Assembly (NCBI GenBank): GCA_017464765.1
Contig: JAFTYK010000022.1
Coordinates: forward strand, 1 to 46,912
DNA length: 46,912 nt
Direction of reading: 5' to 3'
Origin: Ruminococcus sp.
GTDB taxonomy: Bacteria; Bacillota; Clostridia; Oscillospirales; Acutalibacteraceae
The position numbers and the translations under genes were made by a program. Positions 15,624 through 24,351 of the stretch are shown here, in pieces; the stretch's first letter is position 1, and each line of letters starts with the position of its first letter. A model generated the notes under the pieces. It searched no databases and was not told where the DNA came from. It saw only the letters and a program-made list of their open reading frames with translations.

Positions 15624-17684
15624 ATGAGCAAAGATAACAAGAATAAAAACATCAGAATTATCATTTGCGGTGTATTGGTTGTCCTCGTTTTTTTGGGCTT
15701 TTATTTAAGACTTTTTGACTGGCAGATTGTACATAGCGAAGAATATAAGGAGATTTCCGCACAGTCTACATCATACACTGAAGTATCTGATGCAACGCGC
15801 GGTGAAATCTTAGATGTAAACGGCAAGGAGCTTGCTATTAACAAAACAGCGTATAATGTCGTGATCAATAAGATTTACGTGGCTCAGGATTCGCTCAACA
15901 GTATTATTTACAACCTCTTGGAACTTTGTACTGTTTGTAATGCTAAGTGGAACGATGTGCTTCCTATTACTGTAAATAGTGGCATAGCTTCATTTACTCC
16001 CGACAGCGAAAATGAGATATACTACATAACGAGTGAAAGTATGCTAAACAACGAAGACCTTTCCACTCCTGACGAAATCTTAAAAGCACTTACAGAGCGC
16101 TATGAAGTAGAAAATATTGAGGATATAAACAGACGCCGTGATGTTATATCCGTTCGCTATAATATGGAAAAAAGCGGATACTCTTACTCAAAAGCTTATG
16201 TGTTCGCTGAAAATGTCACTCAGGATACTGTAGCGGTAATTTCTGAACGCACACAGGCTGTACCTGGTGTCGAAATCCGTGTTACAAACGAACGCGTTAT
16301 CAAAAACGGTACTCTCATTCCTCATATTCTGGGAACTGTCGGCTCGCTGTCAGCTGATGAGTACGAAGATAACAAGGATAAAGGCTACGAGATGGACGAT
16401 GTTATCGGTAAATTCGGCATTGAAGCAGCTCTTGAAAACTCACTTAGAGGTAAATCAGGCGAAAAAACTATTATCAAAGACGAAAACGGTAACATTGTCA
16501 GCGAAGAAGAAGCTGTCAAAGCTGAACCGGGTAACACGGTTTATCTCACTATAGATTCCAATGTTCAGGCTGTTGCAAATTACTCTTTGCAAAAAAACAT
16601 CAATCGCGCACGTGCGGAGGGTGAAAGCGAAGTGAAATCTGCTAAATATAATAAAAAATCTCAACAAGAACGTCTGGGAGAAGACTGCTACTGCGGTGGA
16701 GCAGTTATGATATCCACAAAAGACAATTCCGTTATCGCTGCAGCTTCAGCTCCTAACTACGATATTTCAAAATATTATGACCCAGAGTATAATGCGTGGC
16801 TCAATACAAACGAACATGCACCTATGTTTTCACGAACTTTCGACGGTTCTTTTGCACCGGGTTCATCATTCAAGCCTTGTGTTGCTCTTGCAGCCCTCCA
16901 AGAAAAGGTTATCACCAAAAATACATCAATCAAATGTACAAAACGCTATGATTACTACCCAGGTGATGTAGTAAACTGTATGGGTACTCACGGCGCCACT
17001 GCACTACACAACGCGATGACAGTTTCTTGCAACTACTACTTTGCTGAAACAGGTCGAAGACTTGGAGCGACTACCCTCTATATGTATGCTGAAAAATTTG
17101 GTCTCGGTGTCAAGACAGGCATTGAAATTGACGAGGCAACGGGTATTTTAGCTGGCAGAGATTCGACTGTATGGTATGAAGGAAATACTGTACAAGCAGC
17201 CATCGGTCAGAGCGATAACGCTTTCACCCCGATGCAACTCGCAACTTATGTCTCAGCGATCGCAAACAACGGAAAAAGATATCAGACACATTTAGTCAGA
17301 AAAATTGTCAACTACGAACGCGACGAGGTTGTACTTTACAACGACCCTAAAAAACCTACTGTGGTTGCTGATGCAGGACTTTCCAAAGGCAACGTGAATA
17401 CAGTTAAAAGTGCAATGCGCAGTGTTGTTACATCAGGTACAGCTACCATCGTTTCAAATTACCCGAAAGCAGTCGCAGGAAAGACAGGTACTGCCGAGAA
17501 TGCGGGAAGTGACCACGTAATATTTGTTTGTTACGCACCATACGAAAAGCCTGAAGTAGCGGTAGCAGTTGTCCTTGAACACGGCGCAAAAGGTAAGTAC
17601 GCTATGTATACCGCGATGGATATGATGGATGCATATTTCTACGATAAAACTGTTAAGCAAGTACAAGCAAAAGGTTGGGGATAA
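15624..17684 (+). CDS. mrdA: Class B penicillin-binding protein (PBP2/elongasome type)
   Basis: This 686-residue monofunctional DD-transpeptidase cross-links peptidoglycan. It has one N-terminal span (about 10-27), a PBP dimerisation/pedestal domain (about 48-300, with ATRGEILDVNGKELAINKTAY) and a transpeptidase domain. The active-site motifs are Ser414-Ser-Phe-Lys417 (APGSSFKP), Ser468-Cys-Asn470 and Lys620-Thr-Gly622 (GKTGTAEN). Its place after mreBCD argues for the elongation (PBP2/MrdA) role rather than division, although the sequence alone could also suit a SpoVD/FtsI type. AAAGGAGGA precedes the ATG. A terminator follows, so minD is a separate unit. No rodA is found next to it. Confidence 0.9.
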   Translation: MSKDNKNKNIRIIICGVLVVLVFLGFYLRLFDWQIVHSEEYKEISAQSTSYTEVSDATRGEILDVNGKELAINKTAYNVVINKIYVAQDSLNSIIYNLLELCTVCNAKWNDVLPITVNSGIASFTPDSENEIYYITSESMLNNEDLSTPDEILKALTERYEVENIEDINRRRDVISVRYNMEKSGYSYSKAYVFAENVTQDTVAVISERTQAVPGVEIRVTNERVIKNGTLIPHILGTVGSLSADEYEDNKDKGYEMDDVIGKFGIEAALENSLRGKSGEKTIIKDENGNIVSEEEAVKAEPGNTVYLTIDSNVQAVANYSLQKNINRARAEGESEVKSAKYNKKSQQERLGEDCYCGGAVMISTKDNSVIAAASAPNYDISKYYDPEYNAWLNTNEHAPMFSRTFDGSFAPGSSFKPCVALAALQEKVITKNTSIKCTKRYDYYPGDVVNCMGTHGATALHNAMTVSCNYYFAETGRRLGATTLYMYAEKFGLGVKTGIEIDEATGILAGRDSTVWYEGNTVQAAIGQSDNAFTPMQLATYVSAIANNGKRYQTHLVRKIVNYERDEVVLYNDPKKPTVVADAGLSKGNVNTVKSAMRSVVTSGTATIVSNYPKAVAGKTGTAENAGSDHVIFVCYAPYEKPEVAVAVVLEHGAKGKYAMYTAMDMMDAYFYDKTVKQVQAKGWG

Positions 17685-17775
17685 CTTCAAAACACGCTTA
17701 AATTCAGCATATTGTCGTGAATTTAGTTGGGTTTTTATCCAATATGCCTAATTTTAGGGGCAATTATTCTACAGT

Positions 17776-17812
17776 AAGAGCAACGAAAATGCGTTGCTCT
17801 TTCTTTTTTTTT
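17776..17812 (+). terminator. Terminator between the PBP gene and minD
   Basis: A perfect 10-bp stem AAGAGCAACG / CGTTGCTCTT with an AAAATG loop is followed by TCTTTTTTTTT. The 90 bases before it also hold an inverted repeat (GCATATTG at 17707 and CAATATGC at 17740) with no assigned role. Confidence 0.9.
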
Positions 17813-17839
17813 GTGGTAAAATGTATTTGAGGTACTATT

Positions 17840-18580
17840 ATGAGTCAAGTTATTGTTGTCGCATCAGGCAAGGGCGGTACAGGCAAAACTACCGTTTCGA
17901 CTTCTCTTGCTCTGGCACTTGTAAGAAAACAGAATAAGGTTCTCGTTATCGACTGTGACAGTGGTATGCGCGGTACTGATATGATGCTTGGTATCACCGA
18001 TCGCCTTGTGTATGATGTGTCCGATGTTATAAGCGGTACTTGTGATTTTTCAGATGCACTCTATGAATGCGCAAATGCTAAAGGTCTTTTCACCTTAGCC
18101 GCTCCGATTTCTGCTGAAGATGAAATCAGCCCAAGTGTTATGAAACAGTTTGTCGATGAACACAAAAACGATTATGACTATGTTATCATTGATGCGCCCG
18201 CGGGAGTTGGCACAGGTTTTGAATCAGCTGCGGTTGCTGCAGACAGAGCGCTGATTGTTGTCAACACCGAACCTATCAGCATTCGCGGTGCTGTTAATAT
18301 CCGCGACAGGTTAATCGAAATGGGCATTGACGATATGCGACTTGTTATCAATCGTTTTGACAAGGAACGCTTTGTTTCCACCAAGTTGTACGATGACCTT
18401 GATGCAATTATCGATGTCGTAGGAGTTCAGCTTATTGGCATTGTACCTGAGGATTACCGTATCGCGGCATTATCGCAAAGGGGATTGCTCGCTACTAATT
18501 GGGTGAGTGCGACCGTGATTTTTGACAGCATTGTGCAACGACTCAATGGTCTTAACGTACCAATTACTATCAAGCTTTGA
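17840..18580 (+). CDS. minD: MinD-like ATPase lacking the membrane-targeting tail
   Basis: This 246-residue ParA/MinD-superfamily ATPase has the deviant Walker A motif (ASGKGGTGKTTVSTSLA, residues 8-24), the switch region DCDSGMRGTDMMLG and Walker B (YVIIDAPAGVG, about 114-124). MinD normally recruits MinC to the membrane to block FtsZ assembly near the poles, using a C-terminal amphipathic helix. Here the protein stops at IVQRLNGLNVPITIKL, about where the conserved domain ends, and no lysine/phenylalanine-rich helix follows in any frame. No minC or minE is adjacent. The gene follows the PBP terminator, with an extended -10 (TGGTAAAAT) close upstream and GAGGT before the ATG. Orthology to MinD is likely from context, but the function could have changed. 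Confidence 0.82.
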   Translation: MSQVIVVASGKGGTGKTTVSTSLALALVRKQNKVLVIDCDSGMRGTDMMLGITDRLVYDVSDVISGTCDFSDALYECANAKGLFTLAAPISAEDEISPSVMKQFVDEHKNDYDYVIIDAPAGVGTGFESAAVAADRALIVVNTEPISIRGAVNIRDRLIEMGIDDMRLVINRFDKERFVSTKLYDDLDAIIDVVGVQLIGIVPEDYRIAALSQRGLLATNWVSATVIFDSIVQRLNGLNVPITIKL

Positions 18581-18616
18581 ATAATTTAGGATTAATTTTT
18601 GTTTGGAGGGATATCT

Positions 18617-19012
18617 ATGAATATTGCACTTATTGCACACGATGAGAAAAAAGAACTGATGGTACAGTTTTGTATTGCGTACTGTGGTATTATGAGCAGG
18701 CACAACATCTGCGCTACCGGTACTACAGGTAAAATGGTAAGCGAAGCAACAGGTCTCGAAATCCAAAAATTCCTCGGCGGTTCACAAGGTGGCGATCAGC
18801 AGATTGCTGCGCGTATTGCATGTAATGAAATTGATATGTTGATATTCTTCCGCGATCCTCTTACTCCAAAGCCAAATGAACCAAACGATATGAACTTACT
18901 GCGTCTTTGTGATATGCACAACATTCCTGTAGCTACAAATATCGCTACAGCGGAAGTTCTGATTCATGGTCTTGAGCGTGGTGACCTTGACTGGAGAAAT
19001 ATTGTGCGCTAA
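18617..19012 (+). CDS. mgsA: Methylglyoxal synthase
   Basis: MgsA converts dihydroxyacetone phosphate to methylglyoxal and phosphate, a bypass that relieves sugar-phosphate stress. The protein (131 residues) matches the family length. It shows [13 protein letters not shown] (residues 3-15), the phosphate-binding ATGTTGKM (about 36-43), [14 protein letters not shown] with the catalytic Asp (about 55-68), [14 protein letters not shown] (about 79-92) and [15 protein letters not shown] with the conserved His. I chose the ATG at 18617, after GGAGGGATATCT; an upstream TTG at 18599 overlaps that ribosome site. mgsA next to min/mre genes is a known clostridial arrangement. Confidence 0.95.
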   Translation: MNIALIAHDEKKELMVQFCIAYCGIMSRHNICATGTTGKMVSEATGLEIQKFLGGSQGGDQQIAARIACNEIDMLIFFRDPLTPKPNEPNDMNLLRLCDMHNIPVATNIATAEVLIHGLERGDLDWRNIVR

Positions 19013-19077
19013 GCCATCGAGCTTTTAAAATTTCAAAGTGACCGAGGTCTCACATAAAAAATAATATTACAAAAGTA

Positions 19078-19109
19078 AAGCCCGTATCAATGATACGGGC
19101 TTGTTTTTT
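19078..19109 (+). terminator. Terminator after mgsA
   Basis: A 12-bp stem AAGCCCGTATCA / TGATACGGGCTT (tight loop) is followed by GTTTTTT. Almost the same stem recurs at 26144 after aspS. It touches the end of the convergent amidase gene, so it may act in both directions. Confidence 0.88.
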
Positions 19110-20535
19110 ATAAGCTTTCAATTAAATTTGCAAGTAGCATCTGCAGACGCGTTGCATCTATTACAGAAACTTCTCCGTCTTTATCAGTGTCTGCAAGCTT
19201 TTGCTGACTTTCAGTCAGAGTTCCTACTTGCGCCATAAAGAGCTGGATTTCTGTTGCATCTATTACGGATATTTCACCGTCGCCGTCAACATCTCCAAGA
19301 ATCGTTCCTTCGAATTTCTTGACTGTAAATTTAGCGGTATTCATACTCTTTATTGAACAGATTTCATTTTTGGAGTATACCACCACTTCGTATTCACCCT
19401 GAGGTAAAGAAACCTGTGTATACGTTTCCAGAACATCGTTTACTTCCATACACGGTTCTTCTTCACCGCTTTTGTAAATCTTTACATCGTAAGCATCAGT
19501 ATAAAGCGTCATATTCCACCACAAGGTTACTGGCTCTTCCTCAAATCCTGCTTTGCAATCAACATACGTACTCTGAGGTACATTCATTTTATTGATCGTG
19601 AAATACTGCGTTTTCGAGTTGTTATCCGTCCACATACGCGCATTAGAGGTTGTCGGATTCACCTCGAGTGCAAGCTCGTTACACATCGGTTTGAATCTGT
19701 ATTTACCCTCTTCGCCGTAAACATTCCATTTCTGGGCAGGTTTATCGTTTGAAAAATAAGCGCTGACATTCGTTCCCGCGGTGGTTCCTGATCCTGTTAC
19801 ATCAAGTACAAGACCATTCCACACACTTGTAATCTTGTATGTTCCGTCAGATCGACGGTCAAACTTCCATATCTGGTTTGCTTTGTTTGTCACCGGTTGC
19901 CCCGTAACATTACGATTCTCACAGTTTTCATCAGACATATTCGTCAGAGCTTTTCCTGTGTTGTTGTTAACAATCGTAGCGTAAAATCCTGTACCAATAT
20001 TGAGTGGTTTATCAACAGGATAACGAAGGATTCCGCTCCAGTTAGAGCGGTTTGAATATGTATAAGGGCAAACCTCGTTTCCGTAAGTATCACCCTTGAC
20101 ATTTCCATCGTAGTCATCGTGAGCGCCACACTGCTGATTGTTGCCAATATATATCTCAGTATGGCCCGCGATTCGAAGCAATACATCACCTGGTTTTAAG
20201 TACTTTGATGTAGACAAATCAATCTCGGTATTCGGAATCCACTGAAAACCTTCTTTCATGAACTCTTCTTTGATGTTACTGCAGTGTGCAGCATAAGGAA
20301 GCTTAAAGCCAACGCTTCGATAAGCACTGATTACAAACGAAGCGCAGTCGTAGTCGGGGGTACCCCATCTGCGGTCATAAGCCTGTGAGTAACCGTGGGT
20401 ATCATCGTTAGCGGTATCAATCGCCCACTTGACAACCTTGTCAATTGTAGACTGTGTCACAGCTGCACTCGACGGTATCACCATAATACTTGTTAATAAT
20501 ATAAAAACAAGCAACGCGGATAGTATTTTTCTCAT
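19108..20535 (-). CDS. Secreted amidase/NlpC-P60-like protein with ricin and dockerin domains
   Basis: This 475-residue exported protein has a signal peptide (about 1-25, ending SSAA). A cysteine peptidase/amidase domain follows at about 28-170; TPDYDCASFVISAYRS carries the likely catalytic Cys, and KPGDVLLRIAGHTEIYIG carries the His and a GD turn. This pattern is typical of phage-type peptidoglycan amidases (Amidase_5) and NlpC/P60 proteins. A ricin-type beta-trefoil follows (about 178-320, with NQIWKFDRRSDGTYKI and AQKWNV-type repeats), then a beta-sandwich linker and a two-repeat dockerin (GDVDGDGEISVIDATEIQ, DTDKDGEVSVIDATRLQ). It may cut or bind wall material while docked to a cohesin. 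The ATG at 20535 has GGAGG seven bases upstream; a GTG three bases earlier is less likely. Confidence 0.88.
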   Translation of the reverse strand: MRKILSALLVFILLTSIMVIPSSAAVTQSTIDKVVKWAIDTANDDTHGYSQAYDRRWGTPDYDCASFVISAYRSVGFKLPYAAHCSNIKEEFMKEGFQWIPNTEIDLSTSKYLKPGDVLLRIAGHTEIYIGNNQQCGAHDDYDGNVKGDTYGNEVCPYTYSNRSNWSGILRYPVDKPLNIGTGFYATIVNNNTGKALTNMSDENCENRNVTGQPVTNKANQIWKFDRRSDGTYKITSVWNGLVLDVTGSGTTAGTNVSAYFSNDKPAQKWNVYGEEGKYRFKPMCNELALEVNPTTSNARMWTDNNSKTQYFTINKMNVPQSTYVDCKAGFEEEPVTLWWNMTLYTDAYDVKIYKSGEEEPCMEVNDVLETYTQVSLPQGEYEVVVYSKNEICSIKSMNTAKFTVKKFEGTILGDVDGDGEISVIDATEIQLFMAQVGTLTESQQKLADTDKDGEVSVIDATRLQMLLANLIESL

Positions 20536-20690
20536 CACACGTCCTCCTTTATAAACTAAAATTTAAAAGCTTATAAATTTATTTTAGCACAAATCATTAA
20601 ACAAGTTGTTAACTGGAGGTAAAAATTTTAATGGCTAATTTCACCATCTGTTTCAAAAGCGACTAAAGACAGCTAATCCCATACAAACGA

Positions 20691-20717
20691 AAACAGCTCC
20701 CGAAAAGAGAGCTGTTT
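20691..20717 (-). terminator. Terminator after the large LRR-dockerin gene
   Basis: Read on the minus strand, the stem AAACAGCTC / GAGCTGTTT with a nine-base loop is followed by TCGTTT. It lies just downstream of the LRR gene stop. The rest of 20536-20734 holds the amidase ribosome site and an extended -10-like TGCTAAAAT (minus strand, -10 complement at 20581-20586). Confidence 0.7.
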
Positions 20718-20734
20718 ACTATATGGTAATTAAT

Positions 20735-22864
20735 TTAGAACTCTGTAATAATTTTTGCGATAAAGCGCTGAATCTTTGTTGCGTCCATTACTGCAACTAT
20801 ACCGTCTTTGTCAGTATCGGCAGCTTTCATAGCTTCTTCTAAAAGCTGGTTTTTACCTGTCAGATACTTTTGTATTGATGTAGCATCTAAAACAGTAACC
20901 TCACCATCTCCGTCAACATCGCCGAGGTCGGTTTCTTGTTCAGGCTCTTTGTCTAAAGCTACGAATGTTATTTCATTTTCATTAGCATAAGTTTCAGCAG
21001 TTGAACCTGTATAGCCGTAAATAACAAGTGTGTCTGCGCAATCAATAAATGCATAGTAACCGATTTGTGTTTCGCTGTTTGAAATCGTTGCACTTTCTAA
21101 TGAACTGCAATTATGAAAAACAAAATTTCCTAAAGTTGTCACGCTGTTTGGAATGGTTACGCTTTCTAACGACTCGCAATAGGAGAATGCAGCGTCCTCT
21201 ATGCTTGTTACACTGTCAGGGATTGTTACGCTCTTCAGTGAACTACAACTAACAAAAGCAGACTCGCCAATATTTGTAACGCCGCTTGGAATTTCTATAC
21301 CCTCCAGAGAACTGCAACCACGGAAAGTATATCTTTCAATATTTGTTATACCATCAGGAAGTGTTATGTTTTGTAATGAGCTACAATTTAAGAAAGCAGA
21401 TACTCCAATGCTTTCTACACTGTCAGGTATTGCTATGCTCTTTAGCGAACTACAACCGCCGAAAGTAGCCAGTTCAATACTTGTTACACCTTCAGGTATA
21501 GTTACGCTTGTTAATGAGCTACAACCATAGAATGCGTTAGATCCAATACTTGTTATACTCTCTGAGATTATTATGCTTTGTAGTGACTCACAACCAAAGA
21601 AAGCATAATCTCCAATGCTCTTTACACTATCTGGAATAACTATGCTTGTTAATGAGGTGTATTCATAGAAAGCAGATGCTCCAACACCTGTCACTGTGTA
21701 ATCATCAATAGTTGATGGGATTGCAATTTCTGTTTTAGTGCCTTCATAACCTGTGATTTCAGCTGTGCCGTCTTCGAGAACTGTGTAAGTAAAATCGGCA
21801 GCGTCATCTTGTTCAGGTTCTTTTTCCAGAGCAGAAAAAGTAATGTTACTATATGTTTTTACATATTCCTCAGCAGTTGAACCTGCATAACCATAAATCA
21901 CAAGATCCTGTGAACAGTTTATAAAAGCATTGGCACCAATATATGTAACACTCTCTGGAATTGTTACGCTTTTTAAGGAAACACAATAGATAAAAGCAGA
22001 TATTCCAATGCTTTCTACACCATCAGGGATTACTACGCTTTGTAATGAACTGCAATAGTAGAAAGCTCCCTCTCCGATACTCTTTACGCTATCAGGAATC
22101 ACTATACTTTCTAACAAGTAGCAATTATAGAAAGTTTCGTTTCCGATACTAGTTACACCATCAGGAAGATTTACACTTTTTAATGATGTGCAATCATAGA
22201 AAGCTTTAGCTCCAATATTAGTAACTGCGCCTGAAATTGTTACGTTTTGAAGTGAACTGCAAGAAGAAAATGCACTATCTCCGATACTGGTAACTGCGCC
22301 TGGAATTACTACGCTTGTTAATGACTTGCAACCATAAAAAGCCTGTGTTCCAATACTCTTTACGCTATCAGGGATAGTTATGCTTGGTAACAAACTGCAA
22401 TCACGGAAAGCACGGGTTTCGATACTTGTCACATTTTCTGAGAGTTTTACACTAGCTAATGATTTACAATAGCTGAAAGCTTCCTCCCCGATACTTGTTA
22501 CACTATCAGGAATGGTTATGCTTTGTAATGACTCGCAATATATAAAAGCTCTACTTCCAATACTCTTTACACTATCAGGAATTGTTACGCTTTGTAAAGT
22601 GCTATTATAAGCAAAAGCTTCTTCAATGCCTGTTACTGTGTAACCATCAATAGTTGATGGAACCACAACCTCTGTTTGATTACCTGTGTATTCTGTGATC
22701 ACGGCTGTGTTGTTATCTAAAATGGTGTAGGTAAAACCATCAGCAGATGTCTCTCCTAACGCCACGATACCCTTTCCGTCTTTCACGCTATATGCAGAAG
22801 CAGGTAACACAAGACCAGAGAATACTAAAGCAATCGAAAGCATAATACTAAGTACTTTTTTCAT
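20735..22864 (-). CDS. BspA-type leucine-rich-repeat protein with dockerin
   Basis: This 709-residue secreted protein has a signal peptide (about 1-24, ending PASA). Two leucine-rich-repeat blocks of the BspA/LRR_5 type (23-residue units, consensus SLxSVTIPDSVTSIGxxAFxxC) hold about ten repeats (residues 88-317) and nine (403-609). Each block is preceded by an FTYTxLxxxTAxIT beta module and closed by LVIYGYxGSTAExY. A dockerin ends the protein (about 647-709: GDVDGDGEVTVLDATSIQ and DTDKDGIVAVMDATKIQ). BspA-like LRRs bind host or bacterial surfaces, while the dockerin implies assembly onto a cohesin partner. A good promoter and AAGGAGG precede the ATG. Confidence 0.92.
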   Translation of the reverse strand: MKKVLSIMLSIALVFSGLVLPASAYSVKDGKGIVALGETSADGFTYTILDNNTAVITEYTGNQTEVVVPSTIDGYTVTGIEEAFAYNSTLQSVTIPDSVKSIGSRAFIYCESLQSITIPDSVTSIGEEAFSYCKSLASVKLSENVTSIETRAFRDCSLLPSITIPDSVKSIGTQAFYGCKSLTSVVIPGAVTSIGDSAFSSCSSLQNVTISGAVTNIGAKAFYDCTSLKSVNLPDGVTSIGNETFYNCYLLESIVIPDSVKSIGEGAFYYCSSLQSVVIPDGVESIGISAFIYCVSLKSVTIPESVTYIGANAFINCSQDLVIYGYAGSTAEEYVKTYSNITFSALEKEPEQDDAADFTYTVLEDGTAEITGYEGTKTEIAIPSTIDDYTVTGVGASAFYEYTSLTSIVIPDSVKSIGDYAFFGCESLQSIIISESITSIGSNAFYGCSSLTSVTIPEGVTSIELATFGGCSSLKSIAIPDSVESIGVSAFLNCSSLQNITLPDGITNIERYTFRGCSSLEGIEIPSGVTNIGESAFVSCSSLKSVTIPDSVTSIEDAAFSYCESLESVTIPNSVTTLGNFVFHNCSSLESATISNSETQIGYYAFIDCADTLVIYGYTGSTAETYANENEITFVALDKEPEQETDLGDVDGDGEVTVLDATSIQKYLTGKNQLLEEAMKAADTDKDGIVAVMDATKIQRFIAKIITEF
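21038..22603 (-). repeat. Two blocks of 69-bp LRR-coding tandem repeats
   Basis: About ten repeats of 69 bp (23 codons) at 21913-22603 and nine at 21038-21658 are separated by a non-repeat module. The units differ by substitutions but keep exact phase. The flanking modules are also duplicated, so the array looks like a whole-half duplication followed by unit drift. Confidence 0.85.
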
Positions 22865-22896
22865 AATGAGTAGCCTCCTTATTTAACTTAATTATC

Positions 22897-22925
22897 ATTA
22901 TATCATATCATCGTCGGGTTTTCAA
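22897..22925 (-). promoter_or_regulatory. Predicted promoter of the large LRR-dockerin gene
   Basis: On the minus strand: TTGAAA, 17 bp, TATAAT with an extended TGA just upstream (TGATATAAT). The same extended box precedes the two other LRR-dockerin genes. Confidence 0.65.
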
Positions 22926-22972
22926 AGACCTTTTTACATCTTCATTATTACTTAAAAAATCTTTCTAACCTA

Positions 22973-23001
22973 TTGGAAAAAGGAGAAAAATGTGATATAT
23001 T
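22973..23001 (+). promoter_or_regulatory. Predicted hisS-aspS promoter
   Basis: TTGGAA, 17 bp, TATATT. Only about 40 bases separate it from the hisS ATG, which leaves no room for a T-box leader. Confidence 0.5.
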
Positions 23002-23041
23002 ATATACTAGATAAGTTTGTACTACAGAGAGGGTTGAAACA

Positions 23042-24337
23042 ATGGCTATACTCACTAAAAAAGTCAGAGGTACAGAAGACGTACTGCCTAAGGACAGCTA
23101 TCGCTGGCAGTTCGTGGAAGACATTATGAGAAAAGAATCGGCTGCGTTTGGTTACAAAGAAATCCGCACTCCGGTTTTTGAACATACTAATTTATTCGCC
23201 CGTGGTGTTGGTGAAACCACCGACGTTGTACAAAAAGAGATGTACACCTTCGACACAAAGGGCGGCGAATCAATCACACTCAGACCTGAAGGAACAGCAG
23301 GTGCGGCAAGAGCTTTGCTCGAACACGCTATCTATAACGACGGCTTACCTGTAAAAGCAAGCTACTTCGTATCCTGTTACCGCTATGAAAAGCCACAGGC
23401 AGGAAGACTTCGAGAGTTCCACCAGTTCGGTCTTGAGTGCTACGGCACATCTAATCCTGCGGCTGATGCTGAGCTGATTTGTGCGGCTAAGTCGATTTTT
23501 GACAGATTACAGATTAAAAATCTTCGTTTAGAACTTAACTCCATCGGTTGTCCTGAATGTAGAAAGAAGTACCACGAAGCGCTAAAAGAGTATTTTGAAA
23601 ACTCAAAAGGTGAACTTTGTGAGACTTGTTTAGGCAGACTAGAGAGAAACCCAATGAGAATTTTAGACTGCAAGTCTCCTATCTGCTCTAAGATTGCTGA
23701 AGATGCACCAAAGGTACTCGACTATCTCTGTGATGAGTGTGCTGACCACTTCGAAAAAGTTAAGGCTCTCCTAGATAAAGCAGGGGTTGAATACATTGTT
23801 AACCCGACTATTGTTCGAGGTCTTGATTACTACACAAAAACTGTTTTCGAGTTCGTTTCTACTGACATCGGCGCTCAGGCAACAGTCTGCGGTGGCGGAA
23901 GATACGACGGTCTTATTGAACAGCTTGGCGGACAACATACTCCGTCTTTAGGCTTTGCACTCGGAATTGAGCGACTTCTTATGCTCATGGACGCTCAAGG
24001 CATTGAAATTGAAAAGCCAAATACCTGCGATATTTACTTCGCATCAATGGGCGATGATGCTCAGGCTAAAGCGTTCGAGCTTACACAGAGGGTTCGTTCA
24101 GCATCTCTTTACGCCGAATGCGACGTAGTAGGCAGAGGACTGCGCGCTCAGATGAAATATGCTGACAAAATCGGCGCTAAGTTCTCATTAGTTATCGGCG
24201 ATAACGAAATTGCTGAAAATAAAGCTAAACTTAAAAACATGAAATCAGGTGAACAGCGTGAAATCTCGCTCGGCGATGAGTTTCTGACTCAGTTTTACGA
24301 CGCACTTTTCGACGCTCAGAATCCTGAGATACTATAA
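23042..24337 (+). CDS. hisS: Histidyl-tRNA synthetase
   Basis: This class II aminoacyl-tRNA synthetase charges tRNA-His. It has 431 residues, a normal length for the dimeric bacterial enzyme. Visible are RGTEDVLPKDSYRW at the N-terminus, motif 2 (YFVSCYRYEKPQAGRLREFH, about 107-126), the histidine-binding LDYYTKTVFEF (about 262-272) and motif 3 (PSLGFALGIERLLM, about 303-316). A C-terminal anticodon-binding domain follows. AGAGAGGG precedes the ATG. aspS begins 14 bases after the stop, the usual hisS-aspS pairing of Firmicutes. Confidence 0.96.
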   Translation: MAILTKKVRGTEDVLPKDSYRWQFVEDIMRKESAAFGYKEIRTPVFEHTNLFARGVGETTDVVQKEMYTFDTKGGESITLRPEGTAGAARALLEHAIYNDGLPVKASYFVSCYRYEKPQAGRLREFHQFGLECYGTSNPAADAELICAAKSIFDRLQIKNLRLELNSIGCPECRKKYHEALKEYFENSKGELCETCLGRLERNPMRILDCKSPICSKIAEDAPKVLDYLCDECADHFEKVKALLDKAGVEYIVNPTIVRGLDYYTKTVFEFVSTDIGAQATVCGGGRYDGLIEQLGGQHTPSLGFALGIERLLMLMDAQGIEIEKPNTCDIYFASMGDDAQAKAFELTQRVRSASLYAECDVVGRGLRAQMKYADKIGAKFSLVIGDNEIAENKAKLKNMKSGEQREISLGDEFLTQFYDALFDAQNPEIL

Positions 24338-24351
24338 AAGGAGTGACTAAA

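Noticed and set aside
17707..17747. Inverted repeat GCATATTG/CAATATGC after the PBP gene, considered as a small RNA.
   Set aside because: The loop is 25 bases, there is no promoter in front and no further structure, so there is no support for a gene.
22911..22922. TCGTCGGGTTTT before hisS, like the right arm of the 9506 terminator.
   Set aside because: No left arm is present. The bases are explained by the -35 and spacer of the LRR gene promoter on the minus strand.
22926..23041. Possible T-box leader for hisS.
   Set aside because: The promoter-to-ATG distance is only about 40 bases and no T-box sequence or antiterminator hairpin is visible.
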